Assembly: GCA_036898135.1 (NCBI GenBank)
Contig: CM072511.1
Coordinates: 28,943,182 to 29,007,181, forward strand
Length of the DNA stretch: 64,000 bases
From: Oncomelania hupensis
Lineage: Eukaryota; Mollusca; Gastropoda; Littorinimorpha; Pomatiopsidae
Direction of reading: 5' to 3'
The position numbers were made by a program, and so were the translations under genes. Each line of letters begins with the position of its first letter. The stretch's first letter is position 1. The notes below the pieces were generated by a model. It did no database searches, was not told the origin of the DNA, and saw only the letters and a program-made list of their open reading frames with translations. Positions 24,391-35,959 of this stretch are shown here, piece by piece.

Positions 24391-24925
24391 GATGTGTCCT
24401 GTTTTGCGCCCTTGTTAGAGCGATGAGGCGAGAATGAGCTGTTGTTCTGGCGTTAACACAGATTTCACAATATGCCTTTCACCTCTTCGGTGTCCGCTCC
24501 ACCCTCACAGCGTTGTTGACCCTGACGAAGCTTGCTGTCTATTCAGTGAACAGAAGTTGGCTCCAGACTCGGCTCCTTTCTGTCGTCGTCGTCGTTGTTG
24601 TTGCTGTTGTTGTTGTTGTTGCTGCTGCTGCTGTTGTTATTGTTAGCCCCTTGTATAATTGTTGGCTGTTTGATTTTTTTCTTCAGATTTTACATAATTT
24701 CTAGAGAGATTAACGATCATGGTTTTCATAGTTTCAGGTCATTTGTGTCGAACGATTTCTTCTTCTTCTTCTTCTTCTTCTTCTTCTTCTTCTTGATGGT
24801 GTTTGTCCCGTGTATAATAGAGCTGACCTTTTGATTTATCCTGTTTTGCGCCATTTCCAGGGTGATGAGACGTTAATGAGCTGTTGTTCCGGCGTAACAG
24901 ATTCGCAATCGTGGTTTTACACCTA
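24391..24925. repeat. Local duplication pair with GTT and TTC microsatellites
   Basis: 24391-24475 and 24831-24911 are diverged copies sharing tcctgttttgcgcc, gatgag.cg and atgagctgttgttc. A smaller shared block, ttgtataat.gagctg-like, lies at 24644 and 24808. Between them are (GTT)n at 24590-24640 and (TTC)n at 24757-24794. Confidence 0.6.
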
Positions 24926-24956
24926 AGTGGCAGCTCATTTCTATGATTTGGAGGTC

Positions 24957-24963
24957 GTTGTTG

Positions 24964-25021
<58 letters not shown>

Positions 25022-25045
25022 CTTGTTCTTCTTCTTCTTCTTGCT
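24957..25045. repeat. (GTT)n then (CTT)n microsatellite
   Basis: About 20 GTT units, followed by CTT units. Confidence 0.95.
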
Positions 25046-25228
25046 TGGGGCTGCCGAGCGTCAACATTTACGACTTTGATGGAGGTTGCTCCACACATTC
25101 AGCTGGCTGTGAGACAGCAACTGTTACTATTTAATATTGTCTTAATGCGATTGATATGAAGCGCAGAAGAAATAAAACCAACAACGTCTTTTAGTATCCA
25201 CATCTGTATGATATTATTTGGTTCATAT

Positions 25229-25314
25229 TGCTTCTACTATTGTATTGTTTTGTTCTGAATCACCTCTGTTTGCTTCTACTATTGTATTTTTGTTGTTCTG
25301 AATCACCTCTGTTT
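25229..25314. repeat. Two-copy tandem repeat, unit 42-44 bp
   Basis: tgcttctactattgtatt begins at 25229 and again at 25271. Both units end ttctgaatcacctctgttt. Confidence 0.85.
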
Positions 25315-25871
25315 GCCCTGTTGCATTGTAGGCTACATGTACTCTGTTATGTTGCTTTCTACTCCCTCTGTCCAGCCTTGCCCATTATCGTATTTCAGTA
25401 AATATGCATCCGGATTTGGACCGAGGGGAAAAGACCAAAGCAGACCAGGCATTATTGATCTTGCTACTTTCTCACTTGCCCATTATGGCTGCTCTCCTCA
25501 TTGTTGTCGCTCTTTCGCCGAGGAGGCGACATTACATCTCCACTGCCACTTCCGATTGCACAACAATGGATATAATTTCTAGGAGAATGTCGGATTAGGA
25601 AATAATCCTATGTATTTGGAGGTCGGAGTTTTAATGCCATTGCTTTTTTTCCCCGTAAGCAGAGCGATTAAAAATTGGAGCAGAGCAATGAATAGTATTT
25701 ATAGGAGATGGTTTGAAATACATAACAATGTAATGTAAGGGTGGGATATTTTTGACATGACCTCATCGGCCTCAGAGGATGCTAAATCCGATATTCGCCG
25801 AAATGGTTGTTCTTGTGCTTTTTCATGAGAATGTCGGATTCTGATGCATTTTGAGTGCGGTAGTATTGATA

Positions 25872-25873
<2 letters not shown>
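25315..25873. other. Unassigned; 64-89 codon frames without motifs
   Basis: Frames at 25313-25582 and 25404-25598 overlap on the same strand and have no recognisable domain. agaatgtcggatt occurs twice (25584 and 25830). Confidence 0.35.
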
Positions 25874-25965
<92 letters not shown>

Positions 25966-25966
25966 G
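25874..25966. repeat. (CTA)n microsatellite
   Basis: About 31 units. It is followed by tatttataaagcgcttttt, a scrap of the retroposon 3' end seen elsewhere. Confidence 0.95.
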
Positions 25967-26112
25967 ATATTTATAAAGCGCTTTTTCCTGTCTTTCATAA
26001 TACAAACATAGTTATTTTTTTTTAGAAATAAAATATTCAAGACGAAAGAGGAGAGCGGCGGAGTGAGGGGCCAAGGGCGGGCAGTGTGAAGGCGGTGGTC
26101 TGAATAAGAAAA

Positions 26113-26113
<1 letters not shown>

Positions 26114-26143
<30 letters not shown>

Positions 26144-26179
26144 GATTGATTGATTAATTGATGATGATTGATTGATGAC

Positions 26180-26233
<54 letters not shown>
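26114..26233. repeat. (GAT)n microsatellite with (ATTG)n interruptions
   Basis: GAT units in two blocks, with gattgattgatt between them. Confidence 0.95.
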
Positions 26234-26234
<1 letters not shown>

Positions 26235-27571
26235 GTCACGAATTGGCTAGTTTTAACTCTGCTTGTTGACTATTTAGCCATGTGTAGTCTTTGTAACAGT
26301 AGAGAAGTTAGACTATTACACAGCAGCAAGTAAATTACACAGCAGACCACACACAGCGAGCGAGCCACCCACATCGCAGTGAGTCAGCACTTGAGTTTTG
26401 AATCGGACCGTTTTAACCAATCAGAGCAGGCTCAGTGGGTAGAGCAGTTTTGACTGTGCCAGAGCCTAACACAGTTTGAATCAGTCGGTTGTGAGACGAG
26501 GTAGAGTCAACATCTCCACAGCTAGAGAAATCTCTACACTCATAGACCAGGAAGCAGGACTTAGGAATCTTAGAATTCTCTCAAGTCATCACGGGCCTGA
26601 ACTTGTCAAACAGGTAAATGAACACCCTTCTGTTTCATCGTGATATATTTGTATTATTGTTGAAATTATGTTTGTGGAATTTGCTATGCATAAATGTGAA
26701 TTGTTAATCCGAATTTGCGTGACCATGTGGAAACGCCGAACACGAGGCGAAACACGACCGGTTGCGCCGCCATGTTGTATGCTGTATGGAACCACTGTTG
26801 TTTAACTTATATGTATGTTTGCAGACCAGTGGCTGTACCACTGAATGTTTATATTATTATTAATTCTGTATGTGTATAGTTAGACACGATTTATATTTAT
26901 GTATGTATAGGAATTTAGAGTGAGATTCCAGTGGAACCCGGAAGTAGCAGAATGTTCGTCGCTTATGTATAGAGATGTGGAGCTATCACTGAGGGCTACT
27001 TGGCTTTCAGTGAGACGCTCTGCACAAACCGATTATTCAGGGTTGTGCAGAATTTCGTCTCTTATATTACAGACGATCCTGTGCACCCTACTCCACAGAA
27101 ACGACTAGTTGGTCGAGGAGACTCTACCGCACAAGACGGAAGGAGCTACCCGAAGAAGCACCCTGTCAGACCCCACAGCGTGGCAAGGGAACCCAACTAC
27201 ACAACGACAAAGGTGTACCAGAAGCTACCTCACAGAAGGACTTCGAACACCCCACACATGAGTTAAGTGCATAAGGCGAAGGTGCACTTAAACTGATCAT
27301 AGCAGGACCACAGTAGTCCAACTCTTCAGAAACTGTAAAACGGACCACAGTAGTCCAAATCTACATGAAATATTATAGCAAGTGCCCGAGGAAGATATAA
27401 CAGCTGCCTAGACTATCAGCGATCGAACTATTAGCAGTGAAAGAGACGTTTTAAGTTAGAGTAGTACTTAGAGAATCTTGTATAGAGTAGAAGAAATAAA
27501 TGTGTGATGTTAACTGTTATCAAGTGGCTGGACTACATATGATTCATAGCCGTGTGAAAGCTAGTGTGACA
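26234..27571. mobile_element. Segment with LTR-like termini (possible solo LTR)
   Basis: The segment begins tgtcac and ends gtgaca, a short terminal inverted repeat starting TG and ending CA as LTRs do. Near its end is an aataaa signal (about 27495) followed by GT-rich sequence, as at an LTR R/U5 boundary. A decayed tRNA-like stretch (ggctcagtgggtagagc, about 26428) and a donor-like caggtaaat (26609) lie inside. No 5-bp target duplication is visible and no gag/pol is nearby. At 1.3 kb it would be a long LTR. This call is tentative. Confidence 0.3.
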
Positions 27572-27742
27572 GTATTCTTTTACCATTTTTCTATCTATTT
27601 CTGTACCCCAACCTTAACACAGAACGAGCTAAACAAATAAATTTATTAAAGTAATTCATAGGGTGACTTACTAGCAGTTCCCACCGAATAAACGTGAGGG
27701 TCCATAATTCCATTGTGCAGAGCCCATAAACCCCACGTGACA

Positions 27743-27743
<1 letters not shown>

Positions 27744-27776
<33 letters not shown>

Positions 27777-27777
27777 G
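27744..27777. repeat. (ATG)n microsatellite
   Basis: About 11 units. Confidence 0.9.
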
Positions 27778-27799
27778 ACGAGATCAGACATTTTTAAGG

Positions 27800-28845
27800 A
27801 GCTGTGTCATGAAGGTAATTTGTCCGTTTTTATTTGAGGAAATAAGAAGCTTATGAAAATGCATATTATAGGGATTTACTACATTGCATTCCATCCAAGA
27901 ACAGAGTAGGCTTATGTCGAAGAAGGGGGAGGAGGGAACATGAAATAGAAGAAGGAAGGAAAAAAGTGATAGACTAAAAGAAAGAAACGATTGAACGCTT
28001 TACTTTCTCGCCTCCAACTTTCTTTTTGCCTGTCCGTCTATCTCTGTCTGTCTGTCTCTGTCTGTATGCTTGCTTGCCTACCTGTCTGTCTGTCTCTCTT
28101 CTGTCTTTCTGTGTTTGTGTGTGTCTGTCTGTCTCTCACGTCCTCCTTCCCGTCGTTGCTTCCACCCACCCCCCTTTCCCGTCTTTACCCCCCTTACTAA
28201 ACCACACATTGTCTGTCTTCCTCTCCTGTCTCTATCTATGCCTTTCTGCTGGCTGGCTGTTTCCCGCGCTTGCGTCTTCTTCTTGAGACAGTGTATCTTT
28301 CCCATACCTTGGTGCTCTAGGTTGCAGCTAGAACCAACACCGTGATCGAACTTCGCTGGAGGCTGTCAAGACGCTCCTGCAGGCAGTTGTTCTCAGTTGT
28401 GGTGCTACAGCTATGGAATTACGGAATTAAATATATATTTGAGTTATGTGAGTAGAAGGGACTGATTTCCTCCCTCCCTTTGCCTGCCTAACCTCCCACT
28501 TTATTCTTGCAAGGTGGGGTATTAATTAAAACTACTACTGTACATTGTGGATTGGTTTAGTAGCTATTCTCAGCCCTCTCTATTCCATCTCATGCCGTAC
28601 TCTTATTCTCTTCACGTCCACACACAAACACACGCTCACACACATACACGTACACACATTTATGCACACATGCAGGAACACAGACACACACACACACCCT
28701 CTTACACACATCCACCCCCACCCCTACCCCACCCACCCCACACACACGACTGTGCTATTATTTTGTTCCTCTACATTGAATTTCCTGTGCTTTTATTCTG
28801 TTATGCTGTTTTATTCCTGTGCAATTGTAATGTTTTTTTTATTTA
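27800..28845. other. Non-coding; TCTG/TGTC-rich and CA-rich tracts
   Basis: CTGT/CTGC-rich sequence lies at 28020-28260 and CA-rich at 28615-28750. Overlapping frames are compositional. Confidence 0.5.
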
Positions 28846-28849
28846 TTTT

Positions 28850-29275
28850 ATTTAATCGTTCTTATATAGCGCTTTTCCAGCTCAAGAGCTGCTCAAGGCG
28901 CTGGCCGATACAGGATCTAACTCAAGCCGCCCGAGACGCCCACCTGCAGCCTTTGGGCGCATGGTCTGACGCCCGGACAACTGAGCACAATCCTGGGCAG
29001 CCAGGGATGGGGGAGAAGGACCTAGGTGCATGCTGGATATGTTCTTGTCACCGGCACTCACCCGTCTAGGACATGAGCGTCAGGATCTTTAAAGTCCGTT
29101 ATGATGGAATGTATGCGAGACAGACTAGACCTCGGTTTATACTCTCATCCGAAGGAGTAGGAAAACAGGAGTAAAGTGTCTTTCCCAGGGACACAACACA
29201 ATGGCCCGGCCAGGGCTCGAACCCGGGACCTTCAGATCCGCAAGCCGAAGCACTACCATTAGACCACAGTGCCTC
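28850..29275 (-). mobile_element. tRNA-derived SINE, family S3, full-length copy
   Basis: On the minus strand the tRNA-like head (A box near 29265-29250, B box in gggctcgaacccggga near 29215-29229) is followed by the full S3 body and the 3' block ggccagcgccttgagcag...cttgagctggaaaagcgctatataag. This is the best reference copy in the window for the 3' tail shared by S3 and S4. Confidence 0.85.
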
Positions 29276-29279
29276 CCTG

Positions 29280-30540
29280 TTCCACCAGCCGGATCGCATA
29301 CAATGTTCTGTTTTAGATTAAAGGATCCCTCTTGGCGTAAAAACAGCAGCAACAACAACAACAAAACACCAAGCGATTTAATATTCAGTTTTAATATTCT
29401 CGTGCAGATTTGTTCAGTTGTACAGGATCCTCACATCATATTTGTATGCAATTTGCATCGAACAAGAAAACACACAAAAAAATCATTTATTATTTTTGTA
29501 ATGTTCGTAAAGGCCGTTTGCTCTTATTTTTAATCTGCACTCATAGAAAATTCTCGTGTGTTTTTAGGAAATATAATACGATTTCGCATTCTCGTCCTGT
29601 TTGTAGGCTGTGATATTCTCACACAATGGCATTTTCTTCGACATATTCCTCTGAAGTTAGGCAGACAGCACTATTATATTGTGTTTTAAGCATTTGTTGA
29701 ATTGAATTTAACACAACACACACACAGACTCACACACACACACAGACTCACATACACACAGACTCACACACAAACACACACACAGACTCACAAACACAAA
29801 CACACACACACACACAGAGGTTATTATTCTATCTTCAAACGGTCAGTTCGCATCCTGATGTTCTCTTTTGAGTTTTCGTCCTGAGCCCCGAAAACGACAA
29901 CTAGTTTCAAACAATCGCATAATGTAATTTTCTCGATCACATTGTCAGCCCATTTAACTTCCATATTTAGGTCACACTGTTTATCCTGCGGTGTCCTTTG
30001 TGGAATTTTGGGATTTGGGGTAAAACTTGTCGCGCTTAATATGTGTGGTATTTTATGATCTGGCGCTCTCCCTCGTCTAAGGCACAATCGACAGCATACA
30101 AAGTGTCTGGGCGATATAATGCATACGCGTACATACCATACTCCAGTTTGTACTCTCACCCGAAAAAACATCGTCGGAACGAACATGTCCTTTTATATTA
30201 GGGTCATATTTTATGCATGTGGTTTCCTTTTTTTTTTTAAAATCGTCTGAGCGAACCAGTTTGGCGGGCAAGATGAACATTCCTATTGATTTTCCAGTTT
30301 GACGAATCATCCTTGAGGCCAAGGAGGACGTTAAGACCAGAATGGAAGGTGTTCGCCCGGCGGCTGCTTTATTTTTCTTTTTTTTCTTCCACCTTCATTC
30401 TCACTTTATCTGTTTCGTTCGCTTCTAGGTTCTGTCGATTTGTGTGAGGGATGGGTTCGAAGGGGGAGAGGGGCGGGGGAATGGGGAGGGGGGAGGCGGT
30501 GGATGGGTGGGAGTGATGGGTGAGAGGAGAAGTTGGTGCT
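29280..30540. other. Non-coding, with interrupted CA repeats at 29710-29818
   Basis: Nothing gene-like recognised. The 120-codon minus-strand frame at 29824-30186 has no known motif. Confidence 0.35.
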
Positions 30541-30547
30541 TTCTTTC

Positions 30548-30725
30548 TCTACGTGATGGCGCAGCGTTAGGCTCTGCGCAGGCGGTAGTAGGTTTGAGCC
30601 TGTGAGGTTACGGTTCGATCCTGACTTCGGTCCATGCCTTGCGCGGGTCTTTGAGTTGGTCAGTGCTAGAACAATTATTTGAAGGGATTCCCTTTGACCA
30701 CGCACTCTCAAAAGATCCTTTTTGA
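30548..30725 (+). mobile_element. tRNA-like SINE head, family S7 (single copy seen)
   Basis: An A-box-like gatggcgcagcg (about 30554) and a B box, ggttcgatcc (30612-30621), are spaced as in a tRNA head. The following body (gcgcgggtctttgagttgg...) has no second copy here. It could be a SINE or a decayed tRNA pseudogene. Confidence 0.5.
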
Positions 30726-31030
30726 TATTCACATTGAGTGTGGCCCCACTGAAAAAAAAGCTACTACAACAACAAAACACATTTTTAAAAACTCTGTCGA
30801 AAGAATAGTTATTTTTTTAAATGAATAAATTCCGTAGTTTTTGTGCTTATTAATAGCAACAGCTAGCCAACATTCTCCAGCTAAAAATAGCATCCACGTA
30901 AGCCGGTAAGAGACAAAACCCATACCCCCGCCCCCCCCCCCCCCCCCCCCAAAAAAAAAAATTGCTCGGTAAGATTTTTCATTGTAGATTGATAAACCAA
31001 ATACGCATTCTTGAAGTCGCGTGGTTCACT

Positions 31031-31222
31031 CAGAAATAGGGTTAAAGGTCACACGGTATCGATGTACCGTTAAAACAGGGGAAATCATTCCCTGTCAGAA
31101 CCGAATTGAAAAATTCGAACTTTAGCGGTTGGTTTGAGCAACGATAGTCCACTGTATCATTGTTTAATATAATAACAATGTGACTTCTAGGGTAAACCAA
31201 ATGTAAACAGGGCCTTTTAAGG
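31031..31222 (+). repeat. Dispersed repeat DD3, copy 1
   Basis: It starts cagaaatagg, shares aaaacaggggaaa and ggtt.gtttgagcaacga with 50717-50876, and ends ggccttttaa. It contains about 30 extra bases relative to the other copy. The type is unknown. Confidence 0.7.
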
Positions 31223-32612
31223 TGTATGCGAAGTTCCAAGGCAACAGATTACAAGAACGTGAAGACCGGCAATCTGCCAGAGGCGACAAGAGCGGCGGAG
31301 GTCGTGCTAAAACAAGGAACACAATGGGCGTTAAACACCACTAGTGTTAGCCAGCAACCGAACTGAGCACAGATGTAGAATACTGGGCTGTGGATGCAAG
31401 GGGGTGTCCATAAACAACAATTGTCCTATAATAGCATTACACTTGTCTCAACTCAGAACGTTTGTGGTAAGCGATGGATTTTGTACCCCAGGTTTTAGTC
31501 CCATGTACTTTTGTTTGTCCCAGTCTATGCCTCGATACAGTGCGGGGCTCCTCCTGTCTCAGGGCTCGAACGTATTTGCCTGAAATTCGTCTACTATGCG
31601 TTTTTGTGGTAAGGTCACAGCAGGACAGTGAGTAATTGAGTTTATTGTGCTGTAGTAATAGTCCACTTGGGTTGAAGACTGTCGTCTGCTTGGAATTTAC
31701 AGGCCAACGTTAATTTTGAACGAGTTGAGGGGAACAGCAGAGAACAGTATTAATAAGAGTTCAGAACAGTGAAGACGATGTTAGTTGGTGAAACTTAGCT
31801 TGTCCGGGGAAAAAAAAAAAAAGAGCTGCCTGTCCATTCCAAATGACTTCCGGCCATGACCTGGAATTGTTTCGTCGAGGTCTATAATGCAGAAACCGAG
31901 TAGAAAGTACGATGCTTCAGAATGAGTTTCGGAGTCGGTGCCTGGAAAATTCGCTTACAAAAAACAAATGACAAGAAACGCGGTCAGAGCGAAAAGCGCT
32001 TAGGCTGACGGAAGACGTGTTGGGGTCTATAGTGTAGTGTATTAAGCACGAATATAGTAGCACCAGTGACAGCTTAGAAGTGAACGTCCAGCTGCACCGA
32101 TTGCTCTGTTGTAGCCTATTAGTTGTTGGAATATCTTATAATGCTATAGGCATAAGCGGTCTGATGCAAGGAGCAATTCCAAAACAAGCTGTCCTAGATA
32201 TTGACAGTTGTCCCGGTTAGGAACGCAAGGAAAGCGACGGGTTTGTCGCAGGTTATTCTCCATGCTGCCTCGGTGTACGCATCACATTACAATAAACACA
32301 GCTTCTCCCATCCATCGCGACCTCACTCCTGTGCAAAGCTTTCTTGTCATGACTTGGCTCGGCAAATTCGTTAATCTATATTATTATAAAAGTAGTTTTC
32401 CAACACTGTTTTACCCTATCCCTGCCTTGGTTTAAACAAATGTTTTATTCAAGGATAAACACATTATTACAAACAATGATTTACAGGATAGGCAACAAGC
32501 GAGCTTATATAAGCCCACCCTGTATAACAAATTCTACATAATAATTGGCAGGCAATTGATAGTTGCATATACATTAAGAAGAATACAATTTTTAAAAATA
32601 AATAAATAAAAT
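31223..32612. other. Unassigned, no gene seen
   Basis: Mixed-complexity sequence; frames under 80 codons without motifs. AT-rich towards 32580. Confidence 0.4.
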
Positions 32613-32769
32613 AAAAATAATAAGGTTTAGTAAATAATTACACGGAATATGCAGAATAACAGGAGGTAAGAATTAATTACAAATGACTCCAGAAAAAAAT
32701 ATATACATACTCATGCATTCTGTTATTCTGCATATTCCGTGTAATTATTTACTAAACCTTATTATTTTT
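32613..32769. mobile_element. Perfect 50-bp inverted repeat (foldback element)
   Basis: The arms at 32613-32662 and 32720-32769 are exact reverse complements over 50 nt, with a 57-nt spacer. The perfect match implies recent origin or ongoing arm conversion. It abuts a long (AT)n tract at 32780. It has no coding capacity and may be a foldback or MITE-type element. Confidence 0.8.
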
Positions 32770-32774
32770 AATTA

Positions 32775-32889
<115 letters not shown>

Positions 32890-33003
32890 AAAAAAAAAAA
32901 ACGGCTGGATCAAATAGTTAGTAAATTAAATTCGTAGATAAATAAGAAATGGACATTTTTAAACCAATAATTGAGGAAGGAGATGTGTGTATGTGTTTGT
33001 GTG

Positions 33004-33006
<3 letters not shown>

Positions 33007-33095
<89 letters not shown>
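33007..33095. repeat. (GA)n microsatellite
   Basis: About 44 GA units. Confidence 0.95.
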
Positions 33096-33098
<3 letters not shown>

Positions 33099-33099
33099 T

Positions 33100-34570
33100 T
33101 TGAGCTGGACACCGGGACGGCTGTGCGATGAAGCGGAGAATTTCACTTAACGAAAAAGCTTTGACTGTCTGATAAACTCTTTGAGTGGTGCTGAAAAGAA
33201 GTTGATTATCAGGTAAAGAAAAGGTTTGGTTTCCGGACAGTAAAGTTATTCAACGTTACTTGTTCTTGCTTGAGGGTAGCGATAGTAGTTATTCTGATGT
33301 TAGTATAGAGCGGACCGTGAAAAAGATCTTTTAAGAAAGTGTTCAACAGTTTCAGTTTTAAAGCCACATGAGCACGAGGGGTTGTTATTTAAGTGCCGAG
33401 TGAACAGATCGTGATTGAAATCACTCATATTTCCTGCCTTTAGCATGTATTTTTAAAATCGTCCACAGCAGTTACGATGACCTTGCCAGTAGGTCGCCAT
33501 TTAATTTTGTATAAAGAATGACCACGCCAAGATCGCTTGGGCTCAGGACATAATACATGTACGAAGTTCATTTGGGCTCAGAGGCTCTAGAGTGCGTTAT
33601 TCATCACCCGCAGACTGGTGCAATCTATTTCGGCCTTTTCCCCGGTGCCTGATCGATGAGGAAAGGCCAGCGGATCTGGCACCACGCTGTGAGGCTGTAT
33701 CGAAAATGGCTGTCAGTGTAACCGGAAATGACTGATAATACAATCGGAAGCAAGGGCTCCTACCAATAAAGTTTCTTTTTTGGATCCCACCGGAAGTAGC
33801 CTGTTATAACCGGTTAGGGAAGTTATTTTTGCACCGACAGTGGGTCTGATTGTAAACAGAAATGACAGATGTGATACAACTAGAGTTTGTAGGTGTTATC
33901 TTAAACAAAATTCTGTTTTGGGGCATCTCTGGAAGTGGCTGTCAGTATGAACTGAAAATTACGGATTAAAAAGCTACCAGGAATGAGGGATTTCTTAAGC
34001 AAATGCTAGCACTTGTTCAAAATTTGCCTGAGGTTTCACGAAGTGAAAATTAATGGCGAAAATGTTGTATTTTCAAGTTTTAGATGTTTGGTGTTTGCAT
34101 ACAGCAATATTTAAAGTTATGTGCCATTAAAAAAACAAAAACTCAATGGTCGATTAAAAAAAAAAAGAACTAGCTTGATGTGAGGTAGGTGTGTGTATGT
34201 GTGTGCGTGTGTGTGGGTGTGTGTGAGTGTGTGCGTTAAGTGTGAGGAGTGGATGAGGGAGTGGGGAGGGGGAAGAATCGTTTGAAAGATTCGATTCCTG
34301 TGAGAGAAAACAAAAGGGAATTCGTTTCCTCCTTCTTGACTGGCAGTTTTGTGAAGACAAATCCAAAGATCGCCCCATTCCCCCCCATCCCTCTCCATCC
34401 TCCCTTTGTGCTCTCCCTCTCTTTCCTCCAACACCACCCTCACCCTACCCATGTTGCGCCCTCAGCATGGTCTGTAAATGTTTATTCGTCATATGCTGCG
34501 GCTCACCCTGGCCTACCCGTCAGAACAGATTGATTTTCAGATAGTGATATAACAGTTGGATTCGCGTTTG
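33100..34570. other. Unassigned, no gene seen
   Basis: accggaa(at/gt)-type strings recur between 33715 and 33960 (gtaaccggaaatgac, caccggaagtag, gaactgaaaattac), suggesting a degenerate local repeat. GT-rich at 34185-34235. Confidence 0.35.
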
Positions 34571-34576
34571 TTTTGC

Positions 34577-34920
34577 GTGCGTTGTGGCCGAGTGGGCCAA
34601 GGCGGGACTAACTTGCCTTGTCCTCAGGCCAGAAACCAATGTCGCCTGACAGGAGTGGGATCGATTTAGCATCTGGGCGTTATGTTTCTCCGAATATTAT
34701 TTACCTTTGGCTCGGGCAACGTCTCGGGGGTTTTCTCCGGGTACTCCGGTTTGTTCCCCCAGCAAATAAATTGTCAATTTAAAAAACAAAACAAAACAAA
34801 GAACACATAGGTAGGTTGGGTTTGGGCGCGCCACAGGCTGCGACTACGCCTTCCCCAGGGGAGGCGGCCCAAAATTTTCCGATCAAAAGGGACAATAAAG
34901 AGTTACCCCCCCAAAAAATC
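34577..34920 (+). mobile_element. SINE family S1, near full-length copy
   Basis: The A box is tggccgagtggg (34585-34596). The B-box position reads gggatcgattt and is damaged. The body carries ggcaacgtctcgggggttttctccgggtactccgg, an inserted A-rich stretch near 34775-34800, and the ggcgcgccacaggctgcgactacgcc block shared with 42474 and 60919. Confidence 0.8.
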
Positions 34921-35356
34921 CACAAAGAGAAGACGAGGCAAGCATGGCGTATATGTTCTAGCTTTCTTATAAGCAAGCTGAAAACAATGGTCCAGTCAAT
35001 GGTCCAGTCGCCAAATGCAAGGTAAAACAAGAGCATCCCCACCACAACAATAATAACAACAACAATGTGTGGACTATATAAATCTCGGAGCCACTGCTTC
35101 GCACCCAACGGGCAGTCTCTTTCTCTGCAGTCAGGTAGCAAACAACAACAACGGCAGCAACAACGTGTAGACCACAGCCCTCGCACCCAACGGGGCTGTA
35201 CTTTTCTCTGCAGCCAGGTAGCGGAATCTATCTAATCCTAAAATATTTTCATCTTCTTCCCAATCTCTTATCCCTTATGAGTGAATATAAATAAACGTCA
35301 CGTTTCACTGATAACGTGCACGGCTTCTCGTCCTTTAGACACATTTTAGCCCATTC

Positions 35357-35957
35357 ATTTTACATTACATTACATTACATTACTTGATTATTGCTTTAGG
35401 ACCAGCGGACTCTTCCGAGCCAAATCAGGACCGGACAACCCCCAATCCGCATAAAAGATCTGCTGAAACAACCCTAGTGGTAACACTGAAGGCTCTCCAC
35501 CAGCCAGTCACTTTACAATAAAGACATCCCACGCAAGGGATGCTGAGGTTGTACTCTAATTTATCGAACCCCCGTTTACAAAAACAAAATAGAATACAAA
35601 CATCATTATAAATTATCAACAAAACACATACATATAAAATGCCTACATTGCTAAATAATAACATCATAGGAAGCCCTAGTGACCACCTGGCAGAAAGTGT
35701 CCAATATTCTCAAGCTGATCCAACAGATCTCACACACAAACAAGGAGTCTTGTCCCGGAGGAGTTTTCAAGAAAAAAGGTAGGTGACTGGTCTAGCGAAG
35801 AAGAAGATAGTATAGCAGATTGATAGAACAGAGCAGAAATGAGAAAGAACAAAGGAGAAAGACAGCGACAGTGGGAATTTAAAGCACTAAATTTCCAGAA
35901 AGTGGGGATACTATTTATACTGAAACCCCCGGCACCCCAACGGGGGTATTCATTTTA
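35357..35957 (-). mobile_element. Retroposon family RP, copy D
   Basis: On the minus strand it runs from a TATA-like tataaatag motif through the conserved body to the ggacctaaagcaataa end with a (TAATG)n tail (35361-35385 on the plus strand). Copies A (45294), B (48337), C (54640), E (63058) and F (37071) belong to the same family. A frame of about 80 codons on the minus strand (35425-35667) is also open in copy A and partly in B and C. The element class is unknown. Confidence 0.8.
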
Positions 35958-35959
35958 AT

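Noticed and set aside
25313..25598. Coding exon after an acceptor-like tttcag
   Set aside because: Two overlapping frames are equally open, neither has a motif, and no matching donor was found.
29824..30186. 120-codon minus-strand frame as a gene
   Set aside because: No recognised motif, and AT-rich flanks without splice or promoter signals.
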